Positions 16,578 through 25,847 are shown, counted from the first letter of the stretch. The stretch: DNA of 64,000 nt from Fibrobacteraceae bacterium (GCA_017625775.1 JAGAKE010000002.1:285081-349080), one strand, 5' to 3'. Notes: generated by a model not told the origin, from the letters alone. Program-made: numbers and translations.

Positions 16578-17741
16578 TTAAACTTTCTTTTCTGATTTTT
16601 CTGAATTTATGGGTATAGAAGAACCCTCCAAAGCCAATTCTTCATTGGAATGATCTTCTATTTTATTTGAAATCTTTTGTAAGTATATCAAACAAAGACA
16701 TGTGAAAGGAATCGCTACAATCAACCCTAAAAAACCCAAGAGTTTTCCCCAAATAGATAATGATAAAAGAATTCCTATTGGAGGCAAATTCATACTTTTC
16801 CCAACAATATTTGGTACTAATACTAAATCCTGTAATAACTGAATACCAACATAAATTCCAGTAACCATTAAAGCTACTTCCCAAAAAGGAATGCCTGCAT
16901 CAAGAGAATACACAATTCCTAAAAGTAATGCAATGGGAATACTTAGAATTTGCATATAAGGAATCATGTTTAAACACCCAATAAAAATACCAAACATTAA
17001 CCCAAGAGGAAAACCAACTATAGTAAACGCCGTTGAAAAAAGAACTCCGACTAAAAACGCAACCCAAGCTTGAGCTCTAAAATAACTCCCCATAGCAACA
17101 TCCATATCTTTCGCCAAAGAAGATGCCGACGCTTTCCATTTTTTAGGAACAAGGCGCCACGCCCCCTGACGTAAACGAGGCATGTCAAGCATTATAAAAA
17201 TGAGATACAACAAAACAAGAGTTAGGCTAGCAAACCAAAACACAACCATCGCCGTTCCAGAAAGCATACCAATGGAGCCAGAAATTAATTTAGAACCCAC
17301 TGAATGCAAAGCATTCCAGAAATCCATCGTTTGCATAGCATCTGCAATTTTGTCCCATGAAATAAAATTTTGAGCAACACTCCAAAGATCCTTCGGGATA
17401 AATTCCATAATTTTAGAACTCCATTCCGCATCATAAAAAATCTTTGAAATTAGTGTTCCTAATAAGCGAACTTCCTGCACGATTCTTGGAATAAAAAGAT
17501 ACAAAGCACCGCCAATTAATAAAAAAGCTCCTAAGAACACAGTCAATACCGCTAATATGCGATATCGCATTTTTTTCTGCAAATAATTTACCAACGGATC
17601 TACAATATAGGCCACAATAAATGCTAAACAAAATGGTAAAAGCACGCCACTTAAATAATTCAAAACTAATATCAGTAGTGTAATTATAATCGCTATTTGC
17701 ACCCAGCGCATTATTCGATCAACATTCCAACGATACCCCAT
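16578..17741 (-). CDS. AI-2E family transporter (PerM-like permease), 387 aa
   Basis: Inner-membrane protein of the PF01594 family with about eight membrane helices: three near the N-terminus (IAIIITLLILVLNYLSG; AFIVAYIVDPLVNYLQKKMR), a soluble middle part, and a C-terminal set with GLMFGIFIGCLNMIPYMQI and VLVPNIVGKSMNLPPIGILL, the conserved family stretch. Substrates of the family vary (AI-2, sodium, efflux), so no substrate is assigned. GGGGG lies 9 nt before ATG 17741. Last gene of a four-gene operon, 6 bp after the preceding stop. Confidence 0.88.
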   Translation of the reverse strand: MGYRWNVDRIMRWVQIAIIITLLILVLNYLSGVLLPFCLAFIVAYIVDPLVNYLQKKMRYRILAVLTVFLGAFLLIGGALYLFIPRIVQEVRLLGTLISKIFYDAEWSSKIMEFIPKDLWSVAQNFISWDKIADAMQTMDFWNALHSVGSKLISGSIGMLSGTAMVVFWFASLTLVLLYLIFIMLDMPRLRQGAWRLVPKKWKASASSLAKDMDVAMGSYFRAQAWVAFLVGVLFSTAFTIVGFPLGLMFGIFIGCLNMIPYMQILSIPIALLLGIVYSLDAGIPFWEVALMVTGIYVGIQLLQDLVLVPNIVGKSMNLPPIGILLSLSIWGKLLGFLGLIVAIPFTCLCLIYLQKISNKIEDHSNEELALEGSSIPINSEKSEKKV

Positions 17742-17747
17742 ACTACG

Positions 17748-18491
17748 TTACCCCCTTTTCTTTTTTTTAAAAGCTCCGAACGCACAAATAATCGTTAAAA
17801 CAATAGAAATCCAACCAATCGTTAATAAGAAATCTCTATTTACACCAAATAATTCTAATTCCTTCACTTCTAACGCATCCGGAATACCAAGCAACGCCCC
17901 AGTTGCACTCAGAACTTCAAGACGCATTCCTCGGTCTAAATACCGCCATTCGTCTAAAACCTCTATCCCCATTTGATCAAACCAACGTTCAGGCACCGCA
18001 AAGTCACTTAAAGAAACTCTGTACTCGGCATATTTTCTATCAGCTCCTATTACTAAATCTAATGGTCTTGCAGAAAATACTTCATTTGGTTTAGTCCACT
18101 TAGGATCGTGAACGGAAAGACGAAGCGTTACTTTTGGCATCCGATCTGTAGCAAGAATAACTCGTAAGGAATCGTATTTTGAAAAATCTATAAACTCTTC
18201 CTTCAAAATTTGCGTAGGAGAAAGGAAGGAAAATCCAACACCGGCATAAGGCGTTGGCGCTCCAGACCTCAAAAGAAAATCTAAACGGTATGTAGAATCC
18301 ATTAAGGAAAGAGATGCTCGAGAAAACCCCTCTTCTAAAGAATCGCTCCGCACAAATGTTTGATAATTTCCGGGAATTACTACTAAGCGATTTTCTTTAA
18401 AACAAAATGCAATGACTCCCAAAATAAGCAAGCCAAGAATCCAAGCAAAAATCCAAAATTTTTTTGATATGAATACTTTATACTTTTGCAT
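17748..18491 (-). CDS. Bitopic membrane protein with periplasmic jelly-roll-like domain, paralogue B
   Basis: 247 residues: one N-terminal membrane helix (FWIFAWILGLLILGVIAFCF), about 180 periplasmic residues of beta pattern, one C-terminal helix (IGWISIVLTIICAFGAF) and a short basic cytoplasmic tail KKKKRG. The start at 18491 is preferred because AAGGAG lies 10 nt before it but only 1 nt before the ATG at 18500. It is a paralogue of the upstream gene: both are 247 residues and share DSL, a (F/H)DP...T.P...F..RPL block and VP..W..Q at matching positions. It overlaps that gene by 14 bp. No enzymatic motif; a sensor or protein-protein partner of the permease is a guess. Confidence 0.75.
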   Translation of the reverse strand: MQKYKVFISKKFWIFAWILGLLILGVIAFCFKENRLVVIPGNYQTFVRSDSLEEGFSRASLSLMDSTYRLDFLLRSGAPTPYAGVGFSFLSPTQILKEEFIDFSKYDSLRVILATDRMPKVTLRLSVHDPKWTKPNEVFSARPLDLVIGADRKYAEYRVSLSDFAVPERWFDQMGIEVLDEWRYLDRGMRLEVLSATGALLGIPDALEVKELELFGVNRDFLLTIGWISIVLTIICAFGAFKKKKRG

Positions 18492-19221
18492 ATTTTTCAT
18501 ACTCCTTTTTCTTATGACGATAGCCAACAGCGATTGTTGCAATAGCTAAGAAAAAGAACAACAATAACCCCAATGCAAAACTACTAACACCTTTTGCTTC
18601 AATACTATAAATTTTTAAAGAGAACGATTTCCCTCGTTTCATGTTCCAGCCAGAAGATATTTCTAAACGAGCCGCTCCTTCTAAATGTTTTAATTCTAAA
18701 GAACGATCCACTTTTTGCGATTCATACCAATAATCCGGTACATATAATTGAGAAATAGGAACCACAATCCGTTGGCGGCCTTCTTTCTCTACAGTAACTT
18801 CCTTAATTAAAGGACGAAAAGAAAATTTATTCTCTGGATCCGTTACATCAGGGTCGAATGTCCATAGCTTAATTAGAAATTCCGTTGTTCCTTGAACATC
18901 AACATCAAAAACCAACGAATCAACTAGCATCCAATTTCTATAATGCAGTAAGGAATCTGGGGCAAAACTCCAAAGTAATCCACACCAAGCAGGCGATTCT
19001 CCTGTATGCAATGTACAAGAAAAAAGCAAAGAGGAATCAGCATCCGTTGTAGATAAATTTGCTATTGACATTCCCCCATCATCTCTATCATCATAGGCGG
19101 TTAAAATCATAGATTCTTGAAGCGGGAAAACCATATCTTTGAAATAACGTTCTGGCGCTAAACCATAAACCGCTATTCCTATAACGCTTAGAACAAATAA
19201 AATTCTATTTAAGCGTTTCAT
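18478..19221 (-). CDS. Bitopic membrane protein with periplasmic jelly-roll-like domain, paralogue A
   Basis: 247 residues: N-terminal helix (ILFVLSVIGIAVYGLA), periplasmic beta-rich domain (about 30-215) containing VDSLVFDVDVQG, WTFDPDVTDPENKFSFRPL and YVPDYWYESQKVD, C-terminal helix (FALGLLLFFFLAIATIAVGY) and a charged tail KKKEYEKYAKV. The start at ATG 19221 lies inside the end of the zinc-ribbon gene (17 bp overlap), so translational coupling is likely. Same topology and length as the next gene, pointing to a tandem duplication that has since diverged. Function unknown; homologues with the same ectodomain fused to an output domain would be informative. Confidence 0.75.
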   Translation of the reverse strand: MKRLNRILFVLSVIGIAVYGLAPERYFKDMVFPLQESMILTAYDDRDDGGMSIANLSTTDADSSLLFSCTLHTGESPAWCGLLWSFAPDSLLHYRNWMLVDSLVFDVDVQGTTEFLIKLWTFDPDVTDPENKFSFRPLIKEVTVEKEGRQRIVVPISQLYVPDYWYESQKVDRSLELKHLEGAARLEISSGWNMKRGKSFSLKIYSIEAKGVSSFALGLLLFFFLAIATIAVGYRHKKKEYEKYAKV

Positions 19222-19729
19222 TTTCTGGTTCCAAGATTTTCTTAAAATAAAGATGATACTGCATGCTTTCAATAGGATCGTCTTCAATTGAAATAGTTTC
19301 GTTTCCTAATATTTTAGAAACCAATCGGTCAATTAAACGAATAAAAGCAAAATGATGTTTTCCTTCTTGTTTCATAAAAGAAGTTTCTAATGTTTTTTTC
19401 AAAACCTCCTTCAACAACGGAAGCGGTAAATGAAGCATATCACAACAAGAAGCCACTCTACCTTCTAACCCATAATTTGGAAGAATTCCTTGAACTAATG
19501 CTTCTTGATGCATTAAACAATTACCCACATTCTCCTCAGAAATAACTTCCTTCGTTTCTAAAACATCTAGCCAAAGTTTTCGCGTCATTGGGAAAAGTTC
19601 CCGACGAAAAGCCATAGATGCACTCGCTGCAAAAAATGCAGCATAACAATTAGGGCAGATCCATAAATCCAAACGATTTACTTCTACCTTAACAACATTT
19701 GATTTACAAAAAGAACACAATTTTTCCAT
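19205..19729 (-). CDS. Zinc-ribbon protein of unknown function, 174 aa
   Basis: N-terminal four-Cys zinc ribbon: LCSFC (C5, C8) and ICPNC (C25, C28) about 17 residues apart, followed by about 140 mainly helical residues with no recognised family (VGNCLMHQEALVQGILPNYGL, CCDMLHLPLPLLKEVLKK). GGAGG precedes ATG 19729 with good spacing; a TTG 12 bp upstream is part of the ribosome site and is not used. First gene of an operon with two paralogous membrane proteins and an AI-2E family permease. Cytoplasmic by lack of signal peptide. Confidence 0.75.
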   Translation of the reverse strand: MEKLCSFCKSNVVKVEVNRLDLWICPNCYAAFFAASASMAFRRELFPMTRKLWLDVLETKEVISEENVGNCLMHQEALVQGILPNYGLEGRVASCCDMLHLPLPLLKEVLKKTLETSFMKQEGKHHFAFIRLIDRLVSKILGNETISIEDDPIESMQYHLYFKKILEPENETLK

Positions 19730-19793
19730 TATTACCTCCAATATACTTAATTCATTTACTTCTATTTAGAACAATCTTTCTATTTTTTGTCCT

Positions 19794-20618
19794 ATGACAC
19801 AAATTATCGATGTTTCTTTGCAAAATTTCGAATCAGAAGTTTCTATTCCTTCTATGGAAAAACCGATGGTTCTTACCTTTCTTTCTTCTCGTTATCCAGA
19901 ATGCGGCAATTTATTTTCTACACTCCAGCTGCTTGCTGAAGAAATGAACTTTACTTTGGCCAAAGTAGATTTAGATCAAGTAGAAAACCAGGCATTTATT
20001 CAATACTTTAGAATTTCTGGTATTCCCGACACTCGTGTGATTTTTAAAGGCGAAATTGTAGATATGATTCAAGGCGTTGCTACAGAACAAGCCCTAAGGG
20101 AACGCCTAAGCAAACACTTTATTTCTGATTCTGAACGTCTTTATTTAAAAATAGAGGCTACCATTGCAGATAAAGAGTATGAAATAGCCTTTTCTTTATT
20201 AAACGAAGCGCTTTCCAGCGAACCCGATAATAAAAAACTCAAAATTCTTCAGGCGAAATTATTTGTCGGACTAGGCGACACCGAAAAAGCACGTTCCTTA
20301 CTTGAAAGTTTTAAACCTCAAGAAGATGAATACGAAAAAGCAACACATTTGTTAAAATTGCTTGATTTTTATACAGAAGCTGCTCAAAAAAGCCCTGTTG
20401 AAGGTGAAGCCTTATTGTATCGTAATGCGTGTCAACTTGTAACAGAAAGCAATTATGAGGAAGCTTTTGAAACTTTCTTAAAAATATTGCAAATCAATAA
20501 AGAATGGAATGATGGAATGCCTAGAAAAGCAATGATGACTCTTTTTGGCGTTCTTGGACCAAAACATGAATTGACATGGAAATACAGAGCAAAGCTAAAT
20601 TCTATTTGGTTCATCTAA
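19794..20618 (+). CDS. Thioredoxin-fold/TPR protein, YbbN (CnoX)-like
   Basis: 274 residues. The N-terminal thioredoxin fold (about 1-110) has the expected strands (MVLTFLSSRYPECGN, FTLAKVDLDQV, FRISGIPDTRVIFKGEIVD) but the active-site CxxC is replaced by YPEC with one Cys, as in YbbN proteins that act as chaperones or GroEL helpers rather than as disulfide reductases. The C-terminal half is TPR-like helices (YEIAFSLLNEALSSEPDNKKLKILQAKL). Single gene; the ATG has no Shine-Dalgarno and TATTTT ends 7 nt before it, so leaderless translation is likely. Confidence 0.82.
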   Translation: MTQIIDVSLQNFESEVSIPSMEKPMVLTFLSSRYPECGNLFSTLQLLAEEMNFTLAKVDLDQVENQAFIQYFRISGIPDTRVIFKGEIVDMIQGVATEQALRERLSKHFISDSERLYLKIEATIADKEYEIAFSLLNEALSSEPDNKKLKILQAKLFVGLGDTEKARSLLESFKPQEDEYEKATHLLKLLDFYTEAAQKSPVEGEALLYRNACQLVTESNYEEAFETFLKILQINKEWNDGMPRKAMMTLFGVLGPKHELTWKYRAKLNSIWFI

Positions 20619-20753
20619 TTTTAGAGACCTAATTCCTTTTTTTAGCTTTCTCTCAGCCATCAAATTATTTATATTAGGTGCAATATTTATTGACTCCTTA
20701 AATTTGTCAATAATTAAGTAAAGTTTAACACATGATGACGAAATAGGAAAAAT

Positions 20754-22337
20754 ATGAAACGAATTCTTTTTCAAGATACTTCATTTCGTGACGGTTTCCA
20801 ATCCATTTTTGGAGCCCGTGTTTTCACGAAAGACTTTATGCCTGCAGTGGAAGCTGCCTGCAAGGCTGGTATAACACATTTTGAAGCAGGTGGTGGTGCT
20901 AGATTCCAAGCACTTTACCAAAACTGCGGTGAAGACGCTTTTGATATGATGGATGAATTCCGTCGTGTTACAGGCCCAAAAGCAAGACTACAGACCTTAG
21001 CTCGTGGAATTAACGTTGTAGCACTTGCTCCACAACCACGTGATATGATTAAGCTTCATGCAGAAATGTTCAAGAAACACGGCATGACTCGTATCCGTAA
21101 CTTTGACGCTTTAAATGATGTCAACAACCTCATTTATTCAGGCAAGTGCATTACAGAAGCCGGGCTAGAACACGAAGTTGTCGTTACCATGATGGAACTT
21201 CCTCCTGGTTGTACTGGCGCTCATGATCCGGAATTCTATGAAAGAATTCTTCGCAACATTTTAGATGCCGGCATTCCTTACGCTTCTGTATGCTTTAAGG
21301 ATGCTTCTGGTACAACTAACCCAAGAAAAGTTTACGAAACATTCAAACGCGCTCGCAAATTGCTTGGCGATAATGTAGAACTTCGCATTCACTCTCACGA
21401 TACTTGCGGCACTGGAATTTCTCAATATGTTGCCGCTATCGAAGGTGGAGCTGATGGTGTTGACCTCGCTCGCAAGCCTTTGTCTGGCGGAACAAGTCAA
21501 CCTGATTTATTCAGTATGTTCCACGCCTTGAAAGGAACTGATTTTAAACTTGCTCTTGGCGAAGATAGCATTGTGGACGATCACATCAAGGAATTGATGG
21601 AAGCCAACAACGTTGCTGTTGAATGCCTCAAGGATTACAACTTCCCTCCTGAAGCTCGCCAAATTACAACTGACGTAATTTTCTCACCTATGCCAGGTGG
21701 CGCTCTCACTGCTAATACTCTCATGATGCGTGAAACGAAAACGTTCCACCTTTATGATCAAGTCATCGCTAATATGAGCGAATGCGTTAGCCGCGGTGGA
21801 TTTGCTTCTTCCGTAACTCCAGTTTCTCAATTCTATTTCCAACAAGCTTTTGTTAATACCGTTAACAAAAGTAAGGGTTTAGATACTTGGGCAAAAATGA
21901 CTGAAGGTTATGGTAAAATGCTTCTTGGTTACCAAGGAAAAACACCTTGCGAACCAGATCCAGAATTGGTAAAAATTGCTTCGGAACAATTAAACTTGAA
22001 ACCTTTTGCCGAAGCTCATCCTGGAATTCAATGCGCAGAAGAAATTCTTGAACCAGGAATTCCTGCAGCAAAGAAACTCCTTGAAGAAAATAACTTGCCA
22101 ACTACCGATGAAAATATTTTCATTGTTGGTTGCTTACAAACTAAGGGCGGAAACAAAGGACTTGACTTCCTTCTTGGCAAGCGTATTATTGGCGTTCCTA
22201 AAAAGAACCCAGAAGAAGAAGCTAAGAAAGCAGCCGCTCCAGTTAATACCGCAGGCATGGCTGTTACCGGAACAAATACTTACCGTGTAGCACTCAATGG
22301 TCAAAGCTGGGATGTTCAAGTTAGCTCTTTGAAGTAA
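20754..22337 (+). CDS. Carboxyltransferase subunit (oxaloacetate decarboxylase alpha / transcarboxylase 5S type), no biotin domain
   Basis: Moves CO2 between biotin and an oxoacid (oxaloacetate/pyruvate), a reaction fitting a succinate-forming fermenter. HMGL-like barrel at residues 1-290 (FQDTSFRDGFQS, CFKDASGTTNP with the carboxylated-Lys candidate, HSHDTCGTG) and the conserved carboxylase domain at about 300-480 (PMPGGALTANTLM, VTPVSQFYFQQA, GYGKMLLGYQGKTPCEPD). The last 18 residues (YRVALNGQSWDVQVSSLK) look like the first strands of a biotinyl domain, but the AMKM biotin site is absent, so the carrier must be separate, as in propionibacterial transcarboxylase. Good ribosome site (AGGA). 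Strong terminator follows. Confidence 0.87.
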   Translation: MKRILFQDTSFRDGFQSIFGARVFTKDFMPAVEAACKAGITHFEAGGGARFQALYQNCGEDAFDMMDEFRRVTGPKARLQTLARGINVVALAPQPRDMIKLHAEMFKKHGMTRIRNFDALNDVNNLIYSGKCITEAGLEHEVVVTMMELPPGCTGAHDPEFYERILRNILDAGIPYASVCFKDASGTTNPRKVYETFKRARKLLGDNVELRIHSHDTCGTGISQYVAAIEGGADGVDLARKPLSGGTSQPDLFSMFHALKGTDFKLALGEDSIVDDHIKELMEANNVAVECLKDYNFPPEARQITTDVIFSPMPGGALTANTLMMRETKTFHLYDQVIANMSECVSRGGFASSVTPVSQFYFQQAFVNTVNKSKGLDTWAKMTEGYGKMLLGYQGKTPCEPDPELVKIASEQLNLKPFAEAHPGIQCAEEILEPGIPAAKKLLEENNLPTTDENIFIVGCLQTKGGNKGLDFLLGKRIIGVPKKNPEEEAKKAAAPVNTAGMAVTGTNTYRVALNGQSWDVQVSSLK

Positions 22338-22354
22338 ACTTTCTAAACAAAAAA

Positions 22355-22384
22355 AACTCGCGGCTATGCCGCGAGTTTTTTTTT
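22355..22384. terminator. Terminator between the carboxyltransferase and lipoprotein genes
   Basis: Stem AACTCGCGGC / GCCGCGAGTT, loop TAT, flanked by an A run and a long T run; serves the convergent genes on both strands. Confidence 0.9.
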
Positions 22385-22393
22385 GTTTATGTT

Positions 22394-23167
22394 TTAAAAG
22401 GTAAATACTTTACCGATACCTATAGACATTCCATTTTCAGAAAATGCAACTCCTCCAAAATATTTATCAGGATGTATATAAGTCAAAGATAATGTATGTA
22501 CAAAAAACTCATCTGAATCTAAATCATAAGCGTAATTCATAGCATCTTCTACGGTAACAGATCCATATCGACCTAGATGGAACCCTATGAAATAATTCAT
22601 GTGGAATGTAATATTCCAGAAATCTTCATCACCGCGAGCAGCATTTAATTTCACTAAATCACGACGAGCATCTTCCATTTCTCCAAAGTTTTCATGAAAT
22701 TGCGCTCCTAAAGCCAAGCCACCGAATATTAAATCATTTCCAAATTCAGCACCTAAACGCAATCTTTGTTGAAGACTCCAGTAATCCATAGATTCACCTT
22801 CTATAACTTCCCAAGATTTTTCAACTAGCTTAGATACATGGCATTTTTCTTGACAAGCAAATTCACCTTGTCCATAAAAACCTCCAAGAGTAATTTCAGC
22901 AAATAAAGGCTTCGCTAACAGCCCCTGATAAAGGTACGATAAATTACCGCCAATAGCAAAATCCTGTTCCATGTTCATACCTTCAGAAGGAATTGTTGCT
23001 GTAATTTGCGCCCCAATGGCTTGCTCTGATTTTTCTGCCCCTGGCGCTCTTGGAATATGAGGCATTAAATTAGATGTAGCCCCTTGAGACAATACTCTTG
23101 GTGAAGAAATACACCCACACAAGAAGCAAACCGCCAAAACAGGCAATAGATAAAACTTATAATTCAT
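22394..23167 (-). CDS. Outer-membrane-type lipoprotein, 257 aa
   Basis: Lipoprotein signal ending LCGC, then a linker and a beta-rich region (SYLYQGLLAKPLFAEITLGGFYGQGEF ... in pieces: GGNLSYLYQG, LFAEITLGGFYGQG, LRLGAEFGNDLIFGGLALGA, NITFHMNYFIGFHLGRYG, GMSIGIGKVFTF) that reads as amphipathic strands ending in Phe, so it may be a small barrel or an outer-membrane-associated sandwich. GGAG precedes ATG 23167. No family recognised. A promoter with an inverted repeat over its -35 is seen upstream. Confidence 0.75.
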   Translation of the reverse strand: MNYKFYLLPVLAVCFLCGCISSPRVLSQGATSNLMPHIPRAPGAEKSEQAIGAQITATIPSEGMNMEQDFAIGGNLSYLYQGLLAKPLFAEITLGGFYGQGEFACQEKCHVSKLVEKSWEVIEGESMDYWSLQQRLRLGAEFGNDLIFGGLALGAQFHENFGEMEDARRDLVKLNAARGDEDFWNITFHMNYFIGFHLGRYGSVTVEDAMNYAYDLDSDEFFVHTLSLTYIHPDKYFGGVAFSENGMSIGIGKVFTF

Positions 23168-23213
23168 AAAATCTCCTATTATTTAAAGGCAAAAGCCCAT
23201 AAAGTAAATGTTC

Positions 23214-23252
23214 ATAATATAAGCCATAGGCGCTTAAGACAATTGCTTAAGC
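23214..23252 (-). promoter_or_regulatory. Putative promoter with overlapping inverted repeat
   Basis: For the minus-strand lipoprotein gene: -35 TTGTCT (23237-23242), 17-bp spacer, -10 TATTAT (23214-23219). The -35 lies within the inverted repeat GCTTAAG-N7-CTTAAGC (23232-23252), so a repressor or activator site is possible. Confidence 0.4.
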
Positions 23253-23343
23253 ATTGCCAAAACTAACTTATTATCATAACAACATTGTAAGTTTAATGTA
23301 AATTTTTCTCATTTTAAACTTTTGTTGAATAAATATTCATAAA

Positions 23344-23365
23344 GTTCTGGGGATTACCCCAGAAC
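23344..23365 (-). terminator. Hairpin downstream of the lipase gene
   Basis: Perfect 9-bp stem GTTCTGGGG / CCCCAGAAC with loop ATTA, 7 bp after the lipase stop; only a short, imperfect T stretch follows on the minus strand. Confidence 0.6.
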
Positions 23366-23372
23366 AAAATCA

Positions 23373-25847
23373 TTATTTCAATTGAATTGAGTTAATTGCA
23401 CATGATGTTTTTTGTTTTCCTGCCTGCAAAATAAGTTTTGAAGCACTTAATCCACCATCTTGCGAAATTTCAACATCAATTAGTTTATCTAATGGCAATT
23501 CTAATATTTCTTGGTTATTTTGAATTTTACCATTACCTAATTTTAAAACCTCCTTCGGAGATAGAAGTGCGTCAAAATAGATTCTAACATCTTGACATGA
23601 ACCTGCTTCATAAGCAACTTCTAAATTTTTATAACCCTTAAAGGAGTAAACCTGGGTAAGATCCAAGAAAACGCCGTCGTAAGCTTTTTCAAAATAAAAA
23701 TCAAGAGTGCCATTTTCTAGTTGGCTTTCTTTTTTCCACGGAATAATTCTATACCCCGAATTAGGGTAAAGCTTTGATGAAGAAATTAACTGAGGGTTTA
23801 CTTCTTGAACAATCGTTTCTTTAATAATTCTTAATCCCTTTAAAGAAACCTGACCGCCAGCTGAATTTAATATCAAACGCCCCCAACGATAATTTTTTAA
23901 AGCTTCATCAGTACCAGGAATACGCCAACGCAAAGTATAATAAGAACCATCGGGCTTAACCGTCAATTCCTCTAACTGAATTTGAGAACCACCATTTTTT
24001 TGTCTTGTCAGCATAAATTCTGCTTTTAACCAGTTCGCCCTAGGATTTTCCATTTTTACCTGCACTTCTACGATAGAACCAGCAGGAAAGCCATTCCCAT
24101 AATCCATACGCACTGATTTTTGCCAACCAGCAGGTAATGCAAACGAAACTTCTTCTTCGCGTTCTGTTGCTTGCGAATGAAAATCATAACGAACCCAGCT
24201 AAATTTTTGCTTATTTAATACTCCAGCATTTTTTAACATCGGCGGCATTTTGCTTTGATCTAAACAACTTGCCGTCGGGTCAAAAAATCCCATAAAGGCG
24301 GAATTCCTAAATTCCTGACTTGACTCATCAAAATCACTTTTTGCTAACTCACATAACAAGCGCCACATATCAGTTTGTATTCCAGCCAATACGTTCTTTT
24401 TTCCTTCAGGAAACTCAATATGGCGACCGGACATTTTTTCACTTGAACGAGGATGAGTTGCATCTACTGCATAAATAGAACTTCCTGTACTGCGACTTCC
24501 TGGATTTTCCCATTTCAGTCCTGATTCTGTTTGTTTACGCACACAATCTGTTAAAACAGAAAGTTTACCATCGCATTTTAAATCTAAAGCACTTGTTGTA
24601 GGAATAAATGTTGAAGAACCTTCTTTTAATTCGTCACTTTCCCATTTGGTAGAAATAGAAATGCTACCCAATAATGGAATTTTTTGCTTCATATTCTCCG
24701 GCATTTCTTCAAGCATTCCTTCTCGTAAAGCGGAATACATCATTTCACCAAAAGGATAAACACTTCCTTGAACTCGATCAAAAGGTGTTTTACCTTTTTT
24801 CGTTTCCTTTGTACTTGTTGGAGATTCATAAACACGATTATAACTAAATTCAGAATCTTCTGACTCAGAATAAGATACTCGGCTTACTGCCCGACCAAAA
24901 GTTTTAGAAAATTTTTCTGCATAACGATTCAATTCAAAATAAAGTTTTTCATTTGAATTCAGTTTTCCAAAAATTTGTCCTTCACTTAGCAAAATACTTG
25001 GAAATCCCTTGTATTCAGCAGCTTTTCTGTAATCATTCAAAAGCCAACGATCAGAATCAAGTCTTGGACCAAACATATTCAACAAGCCCATTTCAGTATC
25101 ATAAAGAAGTAATTCTTTAGCGCCTGGCGCAGAAACTAAATCGGCAAAATCTTCTGCGGCTCGGATTCCCTGACCAGCCCAAAAATTAATGGTAGCTAAT
25201 ATACCACGAGGAATTACTGCCCCTTGATGAGGAGAATCTAAAGAAGCAAAAAAGCATACTGGAGCTTCATCACTCTTTTTAGAAATGTCATACAAATAAC
25301 TTCCATAGCGACCTAAAACGCCTCCTTGACTAATTCCAAAAACAACGAAACCATCTTGATTTGGATAAGTCCAAGGAATCACTTTCGCTTTCGCGAAATA
25401 CTGTAAAACCTTTGCCAAATTTTTTCCATTTACCTCTAACTCCATATTCACAGTTTGAGGAAATTGAATAAGCATTGGAGTGTAGCCAAGAGACTTTAAT
25501 AAAGTAGGAAGCCCGTATGCTTCTACATCCTTTTCAAAATCAGATAAACTTCTTGGATTTTCTGGGTCCAAATGAATTCCATCTACGATTAAAAAAGGAC
25601 GTTCTAATCGAAATCCCGGTGAAGATGAATACTGTGGAGCATCTAATACTCGAACACGCACTGATTGGAAAAGAGAGCGCAGCACGGAGCTTTTCATTTG
25701 AGAACATTCGCTTCCATCCATTTTCCAAAAGCCATCTTTTCCAGAAATTTTTGCGCACATTTCTCCAAATCCATAGAAGTTAATGTCATAAGATTTTCCA
25801 AAAGAAATGCTCACAAACAAAAAACAAATCGCAAGAAACTTTTTCAT
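23373..25847 (-). CDS. Secreted lipase/esterase-like alpha/beta hydrolase, 824 aa
   Basis: Signal peptide MKKFLAICFLFVSISFG; an alpha/beta-hydrolase domain over about residues 60-470 with PFLIVDGIHLDPENP (oxyanion-loop strand), the nucleophile elbow FGISQGGVLGRYG (Ser in GxSxG) and LDSPHQGA, the usual post-elbow strand of bacterial lipases. The C-terminal ~300 residues are two beta-sandwich-like regions (WQKSVRMDYGNGFPAGSIVE; FYFEKAYDGVFLDL) that may bind carbohydrate. Substrate unknown: lipid ester or acetyl/feruloyl ester on plant polymers. ATG 25847 shares its A with the stop of the upstream gene (TAATG) and follows GGAGG, so the pair is translationally coupled. Confidence 0.8.
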   Translation of the reverse strand: MKKFLAICFLFVSISFGKSYDINFYGFGEMCAKISGKDGFWKMDGSECSQMKSSVLRSLFQSVRVRVLDAPQYSSSPGFRLERPFLIVDGIHLDPENPRSLSDFEKDVEAYGLPTLLKSLGYTPMLIQFPQTVNMELEVNGKNLAKVLQYFAKAKVIPWTYPNQDGFVVFGISQGGVLGRYGSYLYDISKKSDEAPVCFFASLDSPHQGAVIPRGILATINFWAGQGIRAAEDFADLVSAPGAKELLLYDTEMGLLNMFGPRLDSDRWLLNDYRKAAEYKGFPSILLSEGQIFGKLNSNEKLYFELNRYAEKFSKTFGRAVSRVSYSESEDSEFSYNRVYESPTSTKETKKGKTPFDRVQGSVYPFGEMMYSALREGMLEEMPENMKQKIPLLGSISISTKWESDELKEGSSTFIPTTSALDLKCDGKLSVLTDCVRKQTESGLKWENPGSRSTGSSIYAVDATHPRSSEKMSGRHIEFPEGKKNVLAGIQTDMWRLLCELAKSDFDESSQEFRNSAFMGFFDPTASCLDQSKMPPMLKNAGVLNKQKFSWVRYDFHSQATEREEEVSFALPAGWQKSVRMDYGNGFPAGSIVEVQVKMENPRANWLKAEFMLTRQKNGGSQIQLEELTVKPDGSYYTLRWRIPGTDEALKNYRWGRLILNSAGGQVSLKGLRIIKETIVQEVNPQLISSSKLYPNSGYRIIPWKKESQLENGTLDFYFEKAYDGVFLDLTQVYSFKGYKNLEVAYEAGSCQDVRIYFDALLSPKEVLKLGNGKIQNNQEILELPLDKLIDVEISQDGGLSASKLILQAGKQKTSCAINSIQLK

